Below the pieces are notes generated by a model. The model searched no databases. It worked only from the letters and a program-made list of their open reading frames with translations, and was not told where the DNA came from. Positions 42,415 through 50,858 of a DNA stretch of 64,000 nt are shown here, piece by piece (positions within the stretch are counted from its first letter, which is position 1; each line of letters starts with the position of its first letter). This stretch comes from Planctomycetota bacterium (GTDB lineage Bacteria > Planctomycetota > UBA1135 > GCA-002686595), in assembly GCA_016795205.1 (NCBI GenBank), contig JAEUHZ010000061.1:83011-147010 (forward strand). Direction: 5' to 3'. The translations under genes were made by a program, and so were the position numbers.

Positions 42415-43302
42415 ATGGACCCGCGGAACCAGGATCTCTACGCGCACGTCGGCGGCCGACTCGTCCACCGCTCGGAAGCCAAGGTGTCCGTCTTCGACAG
42501 CTCCGTCCAGGGCGGCGACGCGGTCTGGGAGGGCCTGCGCGTCTACGCCGGCCGGGTCTTCCAGCTCGACGCGCACCTCGAGCGGCTGGAGCGCAGCGCC
42601 AAGGCCCTGGCGTTCGAGTCCGTGCCGAGCCGTGACACGTTGTGCGCCGCGCTGTTCGAGACGCTCAGGAAGAACGGCATGCGTGACGGCGCGCACGTGC
42701 GGCTGACGCTGACGCGCGGCGAGAAGATCACGTCGGGGATGGACCCGCGCAACAACCGCGCGGGTCCGTGCCTGATCGTGCTGGCGGAGTGGAAGCCGCC
42801 GATCTACGGCTCGCAGGGGCTGCGGCTCGTCACCTCGACCGTGCGCCGCGCTCCGCCGGCGGTGATGGACTCGAAGATCCACCACAACAACCTGATCCAC
42901 AACATCCTGGCCAAGATCCAGGCCAACGTCGCCGGCGCGGACGACGCGCTCATGCTCGACGTCGAGGGCTACGTGGCCGAGACGAACGCCACGAACGTGT
43001 TCCTGGTCGCGCGGGGCGAGCTGCACACGCCGACCGCGGACCACTGCCTGCCCGGGATCACGCGCGGCGTCGTGCTGCGCCTGGCGCGCGAGGCCGGGAT
43101 CCCGACCGCTGAGCGCCGCATCTCGCTCATGGAGTTCCACACGGCCGACGAGGTGTTCACCACGGGCACGCTGGGCGAGCTGGCCTGGGTGCAGGCCATC
43201 GACGGGCGCCCGATCGGCGCGCAGCGCGGACCCGTGACGTCGCGCCTGTGCGCGCTGTTCGCCGCAGCGGTGCAGCGCGAGGGGACGCCGATCCCGGCCT
43301 GA
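42415..43302 (+). CDS. Class IV aminotransferase (branched-chain / D-amino-acid type)
   Basis: PLP-dependent enzyme of 295 aa. The fold-type IV features are VSVFDSSVQGGDAVWEGLRVY near the N-terminus, the catalytic Lys in MDSKIHHNNLIHNILAK, GYVAETNATNVFLV (phosphate/PLP loop) and LPGITRGVVLRLAREAG. It resembles branched-chain aminotransferases and D-alanine aminotransferases; substrate preference cannot be decided by eye. Its likely functional partner is the sulfotransferase-like gene at 40810, because plants carry both as a fused protein. The ATG at 42415 is chosen from the conserved N-terminal strand; an upstream extension is antisense to the neighbour. Confidence 0.88.
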   Translation: MDPRNQDLYAHVGGRLVHRSEAKVSVFDSSVQGGDAVWEGLRVYAGRVFQLDAHLERLERSAKALAFESVPSRDTLCAALFETLRKNGMRDGAHVRLTLTRGEKITSGMDPRNNRAGPCLIVLAEWKPPIYGSQGLRLVTSTVRRAPPAVMDSKIHHNNLIHNILAKIQANVAGADDALMLDVEGYVAETNATNVFLVARGELHTPTADHCLPGITRGVVLRLAREAGIPTAERRISLMEFHTADEVFTTGTLGELAWVQAIDGRPIGAQRGPVTSRLCALFAAAVQREGTPIPA

Positions 43303-43420
43303 GCCATGCAGCGCACGGTCGAGAGGCGCGGGGCTCCTCGGGGCGCCGCCGTGCGCGGCGCCGGCCACACGCGCGGCACGCCCCGCCAGCCCGGCGCCGC
43401 ACGCCAAGGCTGAACGCAGC

Positions 43421-44857
43421 ATGCCCCCCAGCGCCTTGTTCCTGGCCCTCGATCAGGGCGGCTCGACCAGCCGCGCGCTGGTCTTCGACGCCGGCGGCCG
43501 CATCGTCGCCAAGTCCGCCGTGGCGGTCGCCACGGCGCACCCCGCGGCGGAGCGCGTCGAGCAGGACGCCGAGGAGCTCGTGCGGTCGCTGCGCCGCGCG
43601 ATCCGTGACGCGGTCAAGCAGCTCGGCCGGCGCGCGGGCGAGCTCTCGGCCGCGGGACTCGCCACCCAGCGCTCGAGCGTGGTGGCCTGGGACCGGGCGC
43701 GGGGCGCGGCGCTCGCGCCGGTCCTGTCCTGGCAGGACCGGCGCGCCGCGGCGCACGTCGCGGAGCTGGCCTCGCACGCGCCGCGCGTTCGTGAGCTCAC
43801 CGGCCTGCGTCTGTCGCCGCACTACGGCGCGACCAAGCTCGCCTGGCTCCTCGACCTGGAGCCGCGGGTGCGCGCCGCGCTGCAGGCGGGCGACCTGGCG
43901 CTCGGGCCCTTGGCGGCCTTCCTCGTGCACCGTCTGTGCGAGGAGCGTCCGCTGGTCGTGGACGCCGCGAACGCCGCGCGCACGCTGCTCCTCGACGTCG
44001 GCGCCTGCGCCTGGTCGAGCGAGCTGCTCGACCTGTTCGGCGTGCCGCTCACGGCGCTGCCGCGCGTGGTCGGGACGCGCCACGCGTTCGGCTCGCTCGA
44101 CGTCGGCGGGCGGCGCATCCCGCTCGCGGTCGTGACCGGCGACCAGAGCGCGGCGTTCCTGTCCGCGGGCGATCCCGAGCCCGACGTGGCCTCGATCACG
44201 TTCGGCACGGGCGCCTTCGTGCTGCGTGCCGTGCGCGGCCCGCTGCCGGACGCGCCGGAGCTGCTCGCGACGCTCGTCGCGCGCGAGGACGGGCGCTCGA
44301 CCTTCGCGTTGGAGGGCACGATCAACGGCGCCGGCGCGGCGCTCACCTGGGCCGCGGCGGAGCTCGGCGCCGCGGCCGCGGGCCTCGACCTCGTGGCCGA
44401 GCTGGCGCGCGACCGCGAGCCGCCGCTGTTCCTGAACGGCGTCGGCGGCCTGGCCGCGCCCTGGTGGCGAGCAGCGTTCGTGCCGCGTTTCGTGGACGAC
44501 GCGGCGGACGCGGACGCGGGGGCGCGGCTCGTGGCCGTGGTCGAGAGCGTGGCGTTCCTCTCGGCCGAGATCCTCCTGTGCATGGAGCGCGCCGCGGGCC
44601 CGCTGCGCACGCTGCGCGTCGGCGGCGGGCTGGCACAGCTCGACGGACTGTGCGCGCGCCTGGCCGCCCTCAGCGGCCTCCGTGTCGAGCGGCACGCCGA
44701 GCTCGAGACGACGGCCGTGGGTCTCGCGCGCCTGCTCGGTGCGCGCCCCGACCCGCCGCGCTACGAGCTGTTCGAGCCCGGGCCAGCGCCCGCGCTCCTG
44801 GCCCGCCGCGCGCGCTGGCGCGCGGCGCTGGAGCAGGCGCTGGGCCCGGGAGCCTGA
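43421..44857 (+). CDS. FGGY-family carbohydrate (glycerol-type) kinase
   Basis: Sugar/polyol kinase of 478 aa with the ATPase-fold start LFLALDQGGSTSRALVFDAG (glycerol kinases usually read DQGTTSSR), ATQRSSVVAWDR, LSWQDRRA, VVTGDQSAAF, ITFGTGAFVL, FALEGTINGAGAALTW and the adenosine-site LRVGGGLAQLDGL. The convergent neighbours encode a glycerol-3-phosphate dehydrogenase-like protein and a glycerophosphodiesterase. Glycerol is therefore the likeliest substrate, but the changed phosphate-1 loop keeps other polyols possible. The start ATG at 43421 sits immediately before the first strand. Confidence 0.82.
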   Translation: MPPSALFLALDQGGSTSRALVFDAGGRIVAKSAVAVATAHPAAERVEQDAEELVRSLRRAIRDAVKQLGRRAGELSAAGLATQRSSVVAWDRARGAALAPVLSWQDRRAAAHVAELASHAPRVRELTGLRLSPHYGATKLAWLLDLEPRVRAALQAGDLALGPLAAFLVHRLCEERPLVVDAANAARTLLLDVGACAWSSELLDLFGVPLTALPRVVGTRHAFGSLDVGGRRIPLAVVTGDQSAAFLSAGDPEPDVASITFGTGAFVLRAVRGPLPDAPELLATLVAREDGRSTFALEGTINGAGAALTWAAAELGAAAAGLDLVAELARDREPPLFLNGVGGLAAPWWRAAFVPRFVDDAADADAGARLVAVVESVAFLSAEILLCMERAAGPLRTLRVGGGLAQLDGLCARLAALSGLRVERHAELETTAVGLARLLGARPDPPRYELFEPGPAPALLARRARWRAALEQALGPGA

Positions 44858-44891
44858 AGCGGCCCTCCCTGGCGAGCCGCGGCCGGGGGGC

Positions 44892-46097
44892 TCAGGCGTC
44901 GAGCGTGAAGCCTGGCTCGGGCTCCAGCAGCAACTCGTCCGTGCGCGCCAGCCGCGCGCGCGGAGGCAGCCCGGGCAGCAAGCGCTGGACGACCCGGTCG
45001 GCCGTCGCGCGGTAGCCGGTCAGCTTGCCGCCGTAGATCGCGACCAGGCTCGGGCGCGCCTCGTCGTCGACGACCAGGGTCGTCTCACGCGGGCGGTCGA
45101 AGGCGCGACCGGTGCCGCGCGGCAGGACGCGGTTTCCGGCCCAGGACGCCAGCACGCGCGCCGAATGGCGCGGGAAGTAGCGCGCGTGCGTCTCGAGCAG
45201 GTAGTCGACCTCCGCCTGGAGCGGCACGACGCGCGCCGGGTCGCCCGCGTAGGGCGTCTCCGTCGTGCCGAGCAGCGTGCGTCCCTTCCAGGGGATCGCG
45301 AACACCGCGCGCCGGTCGCGCGGCGCCTCGACGTAGTAGATGCCGCGCTCGAGCCGGCCCTCGATCTCGAGGTGCGTCCCGGCCACCAGGTCGACCGCGA
45401 AGCCGGGTGGCACGGGGTCGATCCGCGCACGCACGTCCTCGATCCAGGGGCCGGCGGCGTTGACCAGCACGCGAGCCTGCAGCCGGCGCGGCTCGCCGCG
45501 CTCCGTCCAGCGGACCGACCAGCCGTCGACGCGCCGCTCGGCGCGCTCGAAGCGCGCGCCGGTGCGCGCCTCGGCCCCCAGGGACGTGGCGCTGCGCACG
45601 ACCGCGCGCGTCAGCGCGGCGTCGTCGGTCTGGCCGTCGAAGTAGCGGAACACGGCCTCGAGCCCGTCGGTCGCGAGCCCGTCGAGCTGACCCCACTCCG
45701 AGGCCGGAAGGCGCGCGAAGAGTGCCTCGCGGCGCAGGCTCCCGAGCAGGGCGTACAGGCCCAGCCCAGCGCGGATCGTGCGCGGGCGTCGTGTGGTCTG
45801 GGCGTAGACCGGAATCAGGAACGGCAGCACGCGCACGAGCTTGGGCGCGATGCGCAGCAGGGTCGTGCGCTCGCGCAGCGACTCGCGCACCAGCGCGAGC
45901 TGCCCGCTCTCCAGGTAGCGCAGGCCGCCGTGGATCAGCTTGCTGGAGCGGCTCGAGGTGCCGGCCGCGAGCTCGCGCTCCTCGAGCAGCAGCGCCGACA
46001 GCCCGGCCGCCGCGGCGGCCTGCAGCACGCCCGCTCCATGGATGCCGCCGCCCACGACGACCAGGTCGCGGCGGTCCGAGGCCGGCTCGGCGCTCAC
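44892..46097 (-). CDS. GlpD-like FAD-dependent glycerol-3-phosphate dehydrogenase, short form
   Basis: Flavoprotein of 401 aa with an N-terminal FAD motif DLVVVGGGIHGAGVLQAAAA and the GlpD signatures AAGTSSRSSKLIHGGLRYLE and PRTIRAGLGLYALLGS. It continues with VVPLQAEVDYLLE and the late IYGGKLTGYRATADRVV. Aerobic GlpD proteins are usually about 500 aa. Here the C-terminal helical cap domain is absent, so the protein ends shortly after the FAD-binding core. The GTG start at 46097 overlaps the upstream stop (GTGA). The reaction would be glycerol-3-phosphate to dihydroxyacetone phosphate at the membrane. The loss of the cap may change quinone or membrane interaction. Confidence 0.85.
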   Translation of the reverse strand: MSAEPASDRRDLVVVGGGIHGAGVLQAAAAAGLSALLLEERELAAGTSSRSSKLIHGGLRYLESGQLALVRESLRERTTLLRIAPKLVRVLPFLIPVYAQTTRRPRTIRAGLGLYALLGSLRREALFARLPASEWGQLDGLATDGLEAVFRYFDGQTDDAALTRAVVRSATSLGAEARTGARFERAERRVDGWSVRWTERGEPRRLQARVLVNAAGPWIEDVRARIDPVPPGFAVDLVAGTHLEIEGRLERGIYYVEAPRDRRAVFAIPWKGRTLLGTTETPYAGDPARVVPLQAEVDYLLETHARYFPRHSARVLASWAGNRVLPRGTGRAFDRPRETTLVVDDEARPSLVAIYGGKLTGYRATADRVVQRLLPGLPPRARLARTDELLLEPEPGFTLDA

Positions 46098-46831
46098 GGC
46101 GCGGGCGTCCCCAGTGCCGCGAGCATGGCGCCGATCTCGAAGGTCTCGACGAAGTCGGCGCCGCGCGCGCCGAGCTCGCGCGCCAGGGCCGGGTCGGCCA
46201 CCTCGTACACCGCGACCCGCGTGCCGGGGTGCGCGATCGATCCGGCCGTCGGGAGCCCATCCAGGTCGACGAACAGGAACTCGGGTGCGATCTCCGCCAC
46301 GGCGGGGCGCTCGCGCTCCTCCCAGCGGTCGAACACGGCGCCCAACGGCACCGCACAGCTGCGTCGCGCGGCGAGCAGGAACGGCAGGTCGAAGCTGATC
46401 AGCGCGAAGCGGCCTGCCAGGCCGTCGAGGTCCGCGAGCACGCGCTCCAGCACGGGCTGTGCGCCGAAGCGCGCGAGCGCGGCGCGCTTGACCTCGACGA
46501 AGGCATGCACCCGCGGATGACGCGCGAGCAGCTCCGCGAAGCCTGGCAGGGTCAGGATCGGCTCCGACGCGAACCGTTCCCCGAAGCGTGCGCGCTCGCC
46601 ACAACCGAGCGCGGCGAGCTCCTGGAGCGTGCGCTCGTGCACGGCGCCCGGGACGCCGCACAGGCGTGTCAGCGTGCGGTCGTGGAACAGCACCGCGTGT
46701 CCGTCGGCCGAGAGCTGCACGTCGACCTCGACGTGGCGAGCGCCCACGTCGATCGCGGCGGCGAGCGCCGCCAGCGTGTTCTCCGGGTACCGGGCGGCGT
46801 ACCCGCGATGCGCGACGAGTTCGGGAACCAA
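46094..46831 (-). CDS. Glycerophosphodiester phosphodiesterase (GDPD)
   Basis: Hydrolyses glycerophosphodiesters to glycerol-3-phosphate. The 245-aa protein has the GDPD barrel motifs VAHRGYAARYPENTLAAL (catalytic HRG, E/N), HVEVDVQLSADGHAVLFHDRTLTRL (metal Glu/Asp and the second His) and HAFVEVKR. No signal peptide, so cytosolic. The start is a TTG at 46831 with AAGGA about 9 nt upstream; no ATG/GTG fits before the conserved strand. It is coupled to the GlpD-like gene (GTGA), so product and consumer are made together. Confidence 0.88.
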   Translation of the reverse strand: MVPELVAHRGYAARYPENTLAALAAAIDVGARHVEVDVQLSADGHAVLFHDRTLTRLCGVPGAVHERTLQELAALGCGERARFGERFASEPILTLPGFAELLARHPRVHAFVEVKRAALARFGAQPVLERVLADLDGLAGRFALISFDLPFLLAARRSCAVPLGAVFDRWEERERPAVAEIAPEFLFVDLDGLPTAGSIAHPGTRVAVYEVADPALARELGARGADFVETFEIGAMLAALGTPAP

Positions 46832-46934
46832 GCGCTGAAGTCCTTCCGCGAGGCCCGGTTATGCCCAGCGCTCGCGGCGGAAGCAACGCGTCGCTCCCGT
46901 TGGGGCTCGGCGCTCGGCAGGATCCCGCGCCGCC

Positions 46935-48266
46935 GTGAGCCCACTTGGAACCAGCGCACGACCGCGCCGCGCGGCGCGGCTCGCGAGCGACCTGCGCGCC
47001 GTCTGGGTCGACGGGCTCCTGTGGGCGTTCATGGTCGGGATGGGCGAGCAGTCGATCCCGCCCTTCGCCGTGGCGCTGGGCCTGCCGGGCGCGTGGGCCG
47101 GGCTCGTCGCCACCGTTCCCATGGTGATCGGCGCGACGCTCCAGCTCGCGTCGCCGGTCCTGATCCGCCGCCTCCGCTCGCACCGCCGCTGGGTGGTGCT
47201 CACGGCCGCGATCCAAGCCCTGACCTTCCTGCCGCTCGCGGCGGCGGCGCTCGCGGGCGCGATGCCCGGCTGGCTGCTCTACGCCGTGGCGGCCGTCTAC
47301 TGGGGCGCCGGCATCGCCACGAACCCGGCCTGGAGCACCTGGGTCGGCACGCTCGTGCCGGGCGCCGTGCGCACGCGCTACTTCGCGCGCCGCAACCTGT
47401 GGATCCACGTCTGCCAGATCGCGGCGCTGGTCTCGGCCGGTTGGATCCTGCTCGTGGGCTCGAGCTGGCAGAACCCGCTGGCGGCCTTCGCGATCGTCTT
47501 CGGGTTCGCCTGCGTCGCGCGCCTGCTCTCCGCGCTGTGCCTCGCGGCCCACAGCGAGCCGGACCCGCTGCCGGGCGGCCTGCGCGACGTGCCGGTGCGC
47601 GACTTCCTGGCACGTTTCCGGCACGGCGCCGACGGCCGCCTGCTCGTCTACGTGCTCGCCGTGCAGTCCGCCACGTTCGTGGCGGCGCCCTTCTACATGC
47701 CGCACATGCTGCGCGAGCTGTCCTTCGACTACGCGCAGGCGCTGGGCCTGGTGGCGGCCGCGGTGGTGGCCAAGGCCGCCGCGCTGCCGCTCCACGGTCG
47801 CATCGCCGAGCGCCGCGGCGTCGGAGCGCTGCTGTGGATCGGCGGGCTGGGCGTCGGCCCTTCCGTCGCGCTGTGGCTCGTGCTCGACGACTTCCGCGCG
47901 TTGCTCGCGGCCCAGGTCTGCGCGGGCTTCGTGTGGTCGGCTTGGGAGCTCGGCACTTTCTTGTCGTTCTTCCACTCCATTCGCCCGGCCGAGCGCACCA
48001 GCGTGCTGACGAAGTACCACTGCGCGCACGCCCTGGCGATCGCCGGCGGATCGGCCGCGGGCGGGGCCCTGTTCGGCGCGGCGGGTGGCGGCACCCGGGG
48101 CTTCCTGGCGGTGGCGGCCGCCTCGACCGTGTTGCGCCTCGCGACGCTGCCGCTCTTGGCGCGCGCCGCTCCGCTCTCCGGCGCGCGCGGTCCGGCGGGC
48201 GGCGCTCAAGTGGCGCGCCTGCGCCTGCCGACGAGGGCCCGGATCGGGAGGTCCGGACCCGCGTGA
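46935..48266 (+). CDS. MFS transporter
   Basis: Membrane protein of 443 aa with about twelve hydrophobic segments (e.g. VVLTAAIQALTFLPLAAAAL, LLYAVAAVYWGAGIATNP, ALGLVAAAVVAKAAALPL) and short basic cytosolic loops (LIRRLRSHRRW, IAERRG). This places it in the major facilitator superfamily. Substrate unknown. The GTG at 46935 is chosen as the last in-frame start before the first helix; a CAGGAT hexamer lies 11 nt upstream. The stop overlaps the start of the M28-like gene (GTGA), so the pair is an operon. Confidence 0.85.
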   Translation: MSPLGTSARPRRAARLASDLRAVWVDGLLWAFMVGMGEQSIPPFAVALGLPGAWAGLVATVPMVIGATLQLASPVLIRRLRSHRRWVVLTAAIQALTFLPLAAAALAGAMPGWLLYAVAAVYWGAGIATNPAWSTWVGTLVPGAVRTRYFARRNLWIHVCQIAALVSAGWILLVGSSWQNPLAAFAIVFGFACVARLLSALCLAAHSEPDPLPGGLRDVPVRDFLARFRHGADGRLLVYVLAVQSATFVAAPFYMPHMLRELSFDYAQALGLVAAAVVAKAAALPLHGRIAERRGVGALLWIGGLGVGPSVALWLVLDDFRALLAAQVCAGFVWSAWELGTFLSFFHSIRPAERTSVLTKYHCAHALAIAGGSAAGGALFGAAGGGTRGFLAVAAASTVLRLATLPLLARAAPLSGARGPAGGAQVARLRLPTRARIGRSGPA

Positions 48267-49240
48267 AGACATTTCTCCTCTGGCTCTGCGTCAGCGCGGC
48301 CTTCCTGGGCCTGTTCGGCGCCTACTCGACCAGCTTCCCGGGCACGAACTCTCCGGGGCGCGGGCTGCCGGCCGAGGGCGAGGAGGTCGCCACACGCCTG
48401 CGTCGCCACGTCGAGTCGCTGGCGCTCGACATCGGCGCGCGCGACAAGCCGGGACCGCTCGCGGACGCCGCGGGCTATCTCGAGCGCGAGCTGCGTCGCG
48501 CCGGCGTCGACGCCCGCGTGTCGGCCTCCGGCGGCGACGGGGCCGGCACGATCGTGGCGGAAGCATCCGGCACGAAGCACGCCCGCGAGATCGTGATCCT
48601 GGCCGCGCACTACGACGGCCCGCGTGGCTCCCCGGCCGCGAACGCCGGCGCCTCGGGCGCGGCCGTGTTGGTCGAGACCGCGCGCAAGCTGGCTGGCGCC
48701 CCGACCGAACGCACGCTGCGCTTCGTGCTGTTCCCCGACGGCGCGCGCCGGGCGGGCGGGGAGGGCTCGGCCGCCGCGGCCTACGCCAAGGGCTGCAAGG
48801 AGCGCGGCGAAACGATCGTCGCCGTGCTGTACGTCGACTCCGCGGGCTGCTTCGAGGACGCAGGCAAGCCCAGCTACCCGTTCCCGCTCGGGCTCGCGCT
48901 GCCGTCCGGCGCGTCGTTCCTGGCGGTCGTCGGCTCGTACCAGGGCCGCGACCTGACCTCGAAGACGGTCGAGGTGCTGCGCGCGGGCACGGGGCTCGCG
49001 ATCGAGGGTTACGTCGTGCCGAGCTTCGCGCCCGGCACCGGCTTCGCGCCCCACGCGGCCTTCTGGCAGGCGGGCTTCCCGGCCGTGTGCCTCTCGGACA
49101 CCGGCAGTTGGCGCAGCCGGAACTTCGCCACGCCCAGCGACACGCACGACCGGCTCGACTACGCGCGCATGGCGCGCGTCGTCCAAGGGCTGGTGCGCGC
49201 GGCCGGGCAGCTCACGAAGAAGGCGGGGCTCGCGGCCTGA
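48263..49240 (+). CDS. M28-peptidase-like membrane-anchored protein with incomplete metal site
   Basis: Protein of 325 aa: an N-terminal membrane anchor (FLLWLCVSAAFLGLFGAY) then an M28 aminopeptidase fold with VILAAHYDGP (H116, D118), VLYVDSAG (D192) and FAPHAAFWQAGFPAV (H264). M28 enzymes need a bridging Asp in a GANDNxSG motif and a catalytic Glu pair. Here the first reads A125-A-N-A-G-A-S-G, giving Ala at the Asp position (A128). The second reads FPDG160-A161RR where EE is expected. Two-zinc peptidase activity is therefore doubtful. The GTG start overlaps the transporter stop, suggesting it serves that transporter or its substrate. Confidence 0.82.
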   Translation: MKTFLLWLCVSAAFLGLFGAYSTSFPGTNSPGRGLPAEGEEVATRLRRHVESLALDIGARDKPGPLADAAGYLERELRRAGVDARVSASGGDGAGTIVAEASGTKHAREIVILAAHYDGPRGSPAANAGASGAAVLVETARKLAGAPTERTLRFVLFPDGARRAGGEGSAAAAYAKGCKERGETIVAVLYVDSAGCFEDAGKPSYPFPLGLALPSGASFLAVVGSYQGRDLTSKTVEVLRAGTGLAIEGYVVPSFAPGTGFAPHAAFWQAGFPAVCLSDTGSWRSRNFATPSDTHDRLDYARMARVVQGLVRAAGQLTKKAGLAA

Positions 49241-49283
49241 TCGGCCGCGGCACCCCGCCCCGCGCTGGACACTCGTCGCGCGG

Positions 49284-49916
49284 CTAGAGGTTCTGGGCGG
49301 CGAACTCCCAGTTGACCAGCTTGTCCAGGAACGTCGTCACGTAGTCCGGACGGCGGTTCTGGTAGTCGAGGTAGTAGGCGTGCTCCCACACGTCGCAGGT
49401 GATCAGCGGCTTGGCGGCCCCGGTGAGCGGCGTCTCCGCGTTCGGCGTCTTGACGACCTTGAGCTTGCCGGCGTCGAGCACGAGCCAGGCCCAGCCGCTG
49501 CCGAACTGCGTCTTGGCGGCGTCGGCGAACTGCGTCTTGAAGGCCTCGAGCGAGCCGAAGTCGGCCGTGATCCGCTCCAGCAGCTTGCCGGTCGGCGCGC
49601 CGCCGCCGTTGGGCCGCAGCGAGTGCCAGAAGAACGTGTGGTTCCAGACCTGCGCGGCGTTGTTGAACACCCCCTGCGCCGCGGGGTCCTTGGCCGTGGC
49701 CTTGACGACCTCCTCGAGCGACAGCTTCTCGAAGGGCTTGCCCTTGGCCAGGTTGTTCAAGTTGTCGACGTAGGCCTTGTGGTGCTTGCCGTAGTGGAAG
49801 GAGATCGTCTGCGCGCTGACGTGGGGGGCCAGCGCGTCGTCCTTCCAAGGCAGCGGCGGGAGGACGAAGGGGCCGGTCGCGGCGGCCGTCGCGGGGACTT
49901 GGATGTTCTGGCTCAT
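49284..49916 (-). CDS. sodB: Fe/Mn superoxide dismutase
   Basis: Dismutates superoxide to oxygen and hydrogen peroxide. The 210-aa protein has all four metal ligands in context: SFHYGKHHKAYVDNLN, QVWNHTFFWHSLRP, and DVWEHAYYLDYQNRR (Asp and His). The AAQVWNHTFFW Gln and overall pattern favour the iron type, though Mn or cambialistic use cannot be excluded. There is a short ~15-residue N-terminal extension without a convincing signal peptide. It is convergent with the M28-like gene and divergent from the ABC transporter genes. Confidence 0.94.
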   Translation of the reverse strand: MSQNIQVPATAAATGPFVLPPLPWKDDALAPHVSAQTISFHYGKHHKAYVDNLNNLAKGKPFEKLSLEEVVKATAKDPAAQGVFNNAAQVWNHTFFWHSLRPNGGGAPTGKLLERITADFGSLEAFKTQFADAAKTQFGSGWAWLVLDAGKLKVVKTPNAETPLTGAAKPLITCDVWEHAYYLDYQNRRPDYVTTFLDKLVNWEFAAQNL

Positions 49917-49966
49917 GGCGGCATCGTGGATCGTGGTCGTGGGACGGCGGAACGGGAGGCCTTACT

Positions 49967-50851
49967 ATGGTCGACGCCGGGTCCGAGGGTCCATCGGGGC
50001 GCGTCGGAAAACCAGCGCTCGAACCGCACACGACCTTGGACGCACCGACTGCCCCCGAGACCACCGCCGCCGGCGGCGCGCGACCGTGCGCGCTCGTCGT
50101 CGAGGGGCTTTCCAAGGAGTACGAAGGCCAGCGCGCCGTGACCGACCTGTCGTTCCAGGTCGCAGCGGGCGAGATCCTGGGCCTCGTCGGCCCCAACGGC
50201 GCGGGCAAGACCACGACGTTGCGCTCGATCGTCGGTGTCCTGCCGCTGCAGGCCGGGCGGGTCGTGGTGTGCGGCCGGGACCTGGCGCGCGAGGAGGTCG
50301 CGGCCAAGTCACGCCTGGCGTGGATCACGGACGATCCGCAGCCGTTCGACACGCTCACGGTGCTGGAGCACCTGCGCTTCTCGGCCGCGCTGTACGGCGT
50401 GCGCGATTGGGAGCCGCGTGCCGAGGAGCTGCTGCGCCGCTTCGAGCTCTCCGAGAAGCGCGACGCGCTGGGCGGCGAGCTGTCGCGCGGCATGCGGCAG
50501 AAGCTGGCCTTCTGCACGGCCTGGATCCACGAGCCGGGCTTGGTGCTCATGGACGAGCCGCTCTCGGGGCTCGACCCGCGCGCGATCCGCTCGGCGAAGG
50601 ACGAGATCCGGCGGCTGGCGCGCGCGGGCACGGCCGTGGTGCTGTCCTCGCACCAGCTCGAGCTCATCCAGGAGCTCGCCGACCGCATCCTGATCCTCGA
50701 TCGCGGCACGAAGCGCTTCGAAGGCACGCTGCAGGAAGCGCGCGCCACGCTGGCTCTGGGCGAGGACCAGGACCTGGAGGACATCTTCCTGTTCGCCACG
50801 GATCCCGGTCTCGCGGCGCGGCGCGCGAGCGAGCCCGTCGAGGGCGGCTGA
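49967..50851 (+). CDS. ABC transporter ATP-binding protein
   Basis: ATPase of up to 294 aa with Walker A GPNGAGKTT, Q-loop region WITDDPQPFDTLTVLEHL, signature ELSRGMRQKL, Walker B LVLMDEPLSGLDP and an H-loop LSSH. It is a single-domain exporter-type subunit paired with the permease 7 nt downstream. The start is uncertain. The ATG at 49967 overlaps a TACTAT hexamer (49963-49968), and the first ~45 residues look like an unstructured extension. A TTG at 50036 is an alternative. Confidence 0.9.
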   Translation: MVDAGSEGPSGRVGKPALEPHTTLDAPTAPETTAAGGARPCALVVEGLSKEYEGQRAVTDLSFQVAAGEILGLVGPNGAGKTTTLRSIVGVLPLQAGRVVVCGRDLAREEVAAKSRLAWITDDPQPFDTLTVLEHLRFSAALYGVRDWEPRAEELLRRFELSEKRDALGGELSRGMRQKLAFCTAWIHEPGLVLMDEPLSGLDPRAIRSAKDEIRRLARAGTAVVLSSHQLELIQELADRILILDRGTKRFEGTLQEARATLALGEDQDLEDIFLFATDPGLAARRASEPVEGG

Positions 50852-50858
50852 TCCCCCC

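Noticed and set aside
49963..49968. TACTAT as another leaderless -10 element for the ABC ATPase gene
   Set aside because: It overlaps the ATG at 49967, and no start codon lies 7-10 nt downstream in frame. It was not counted among the eight examples.
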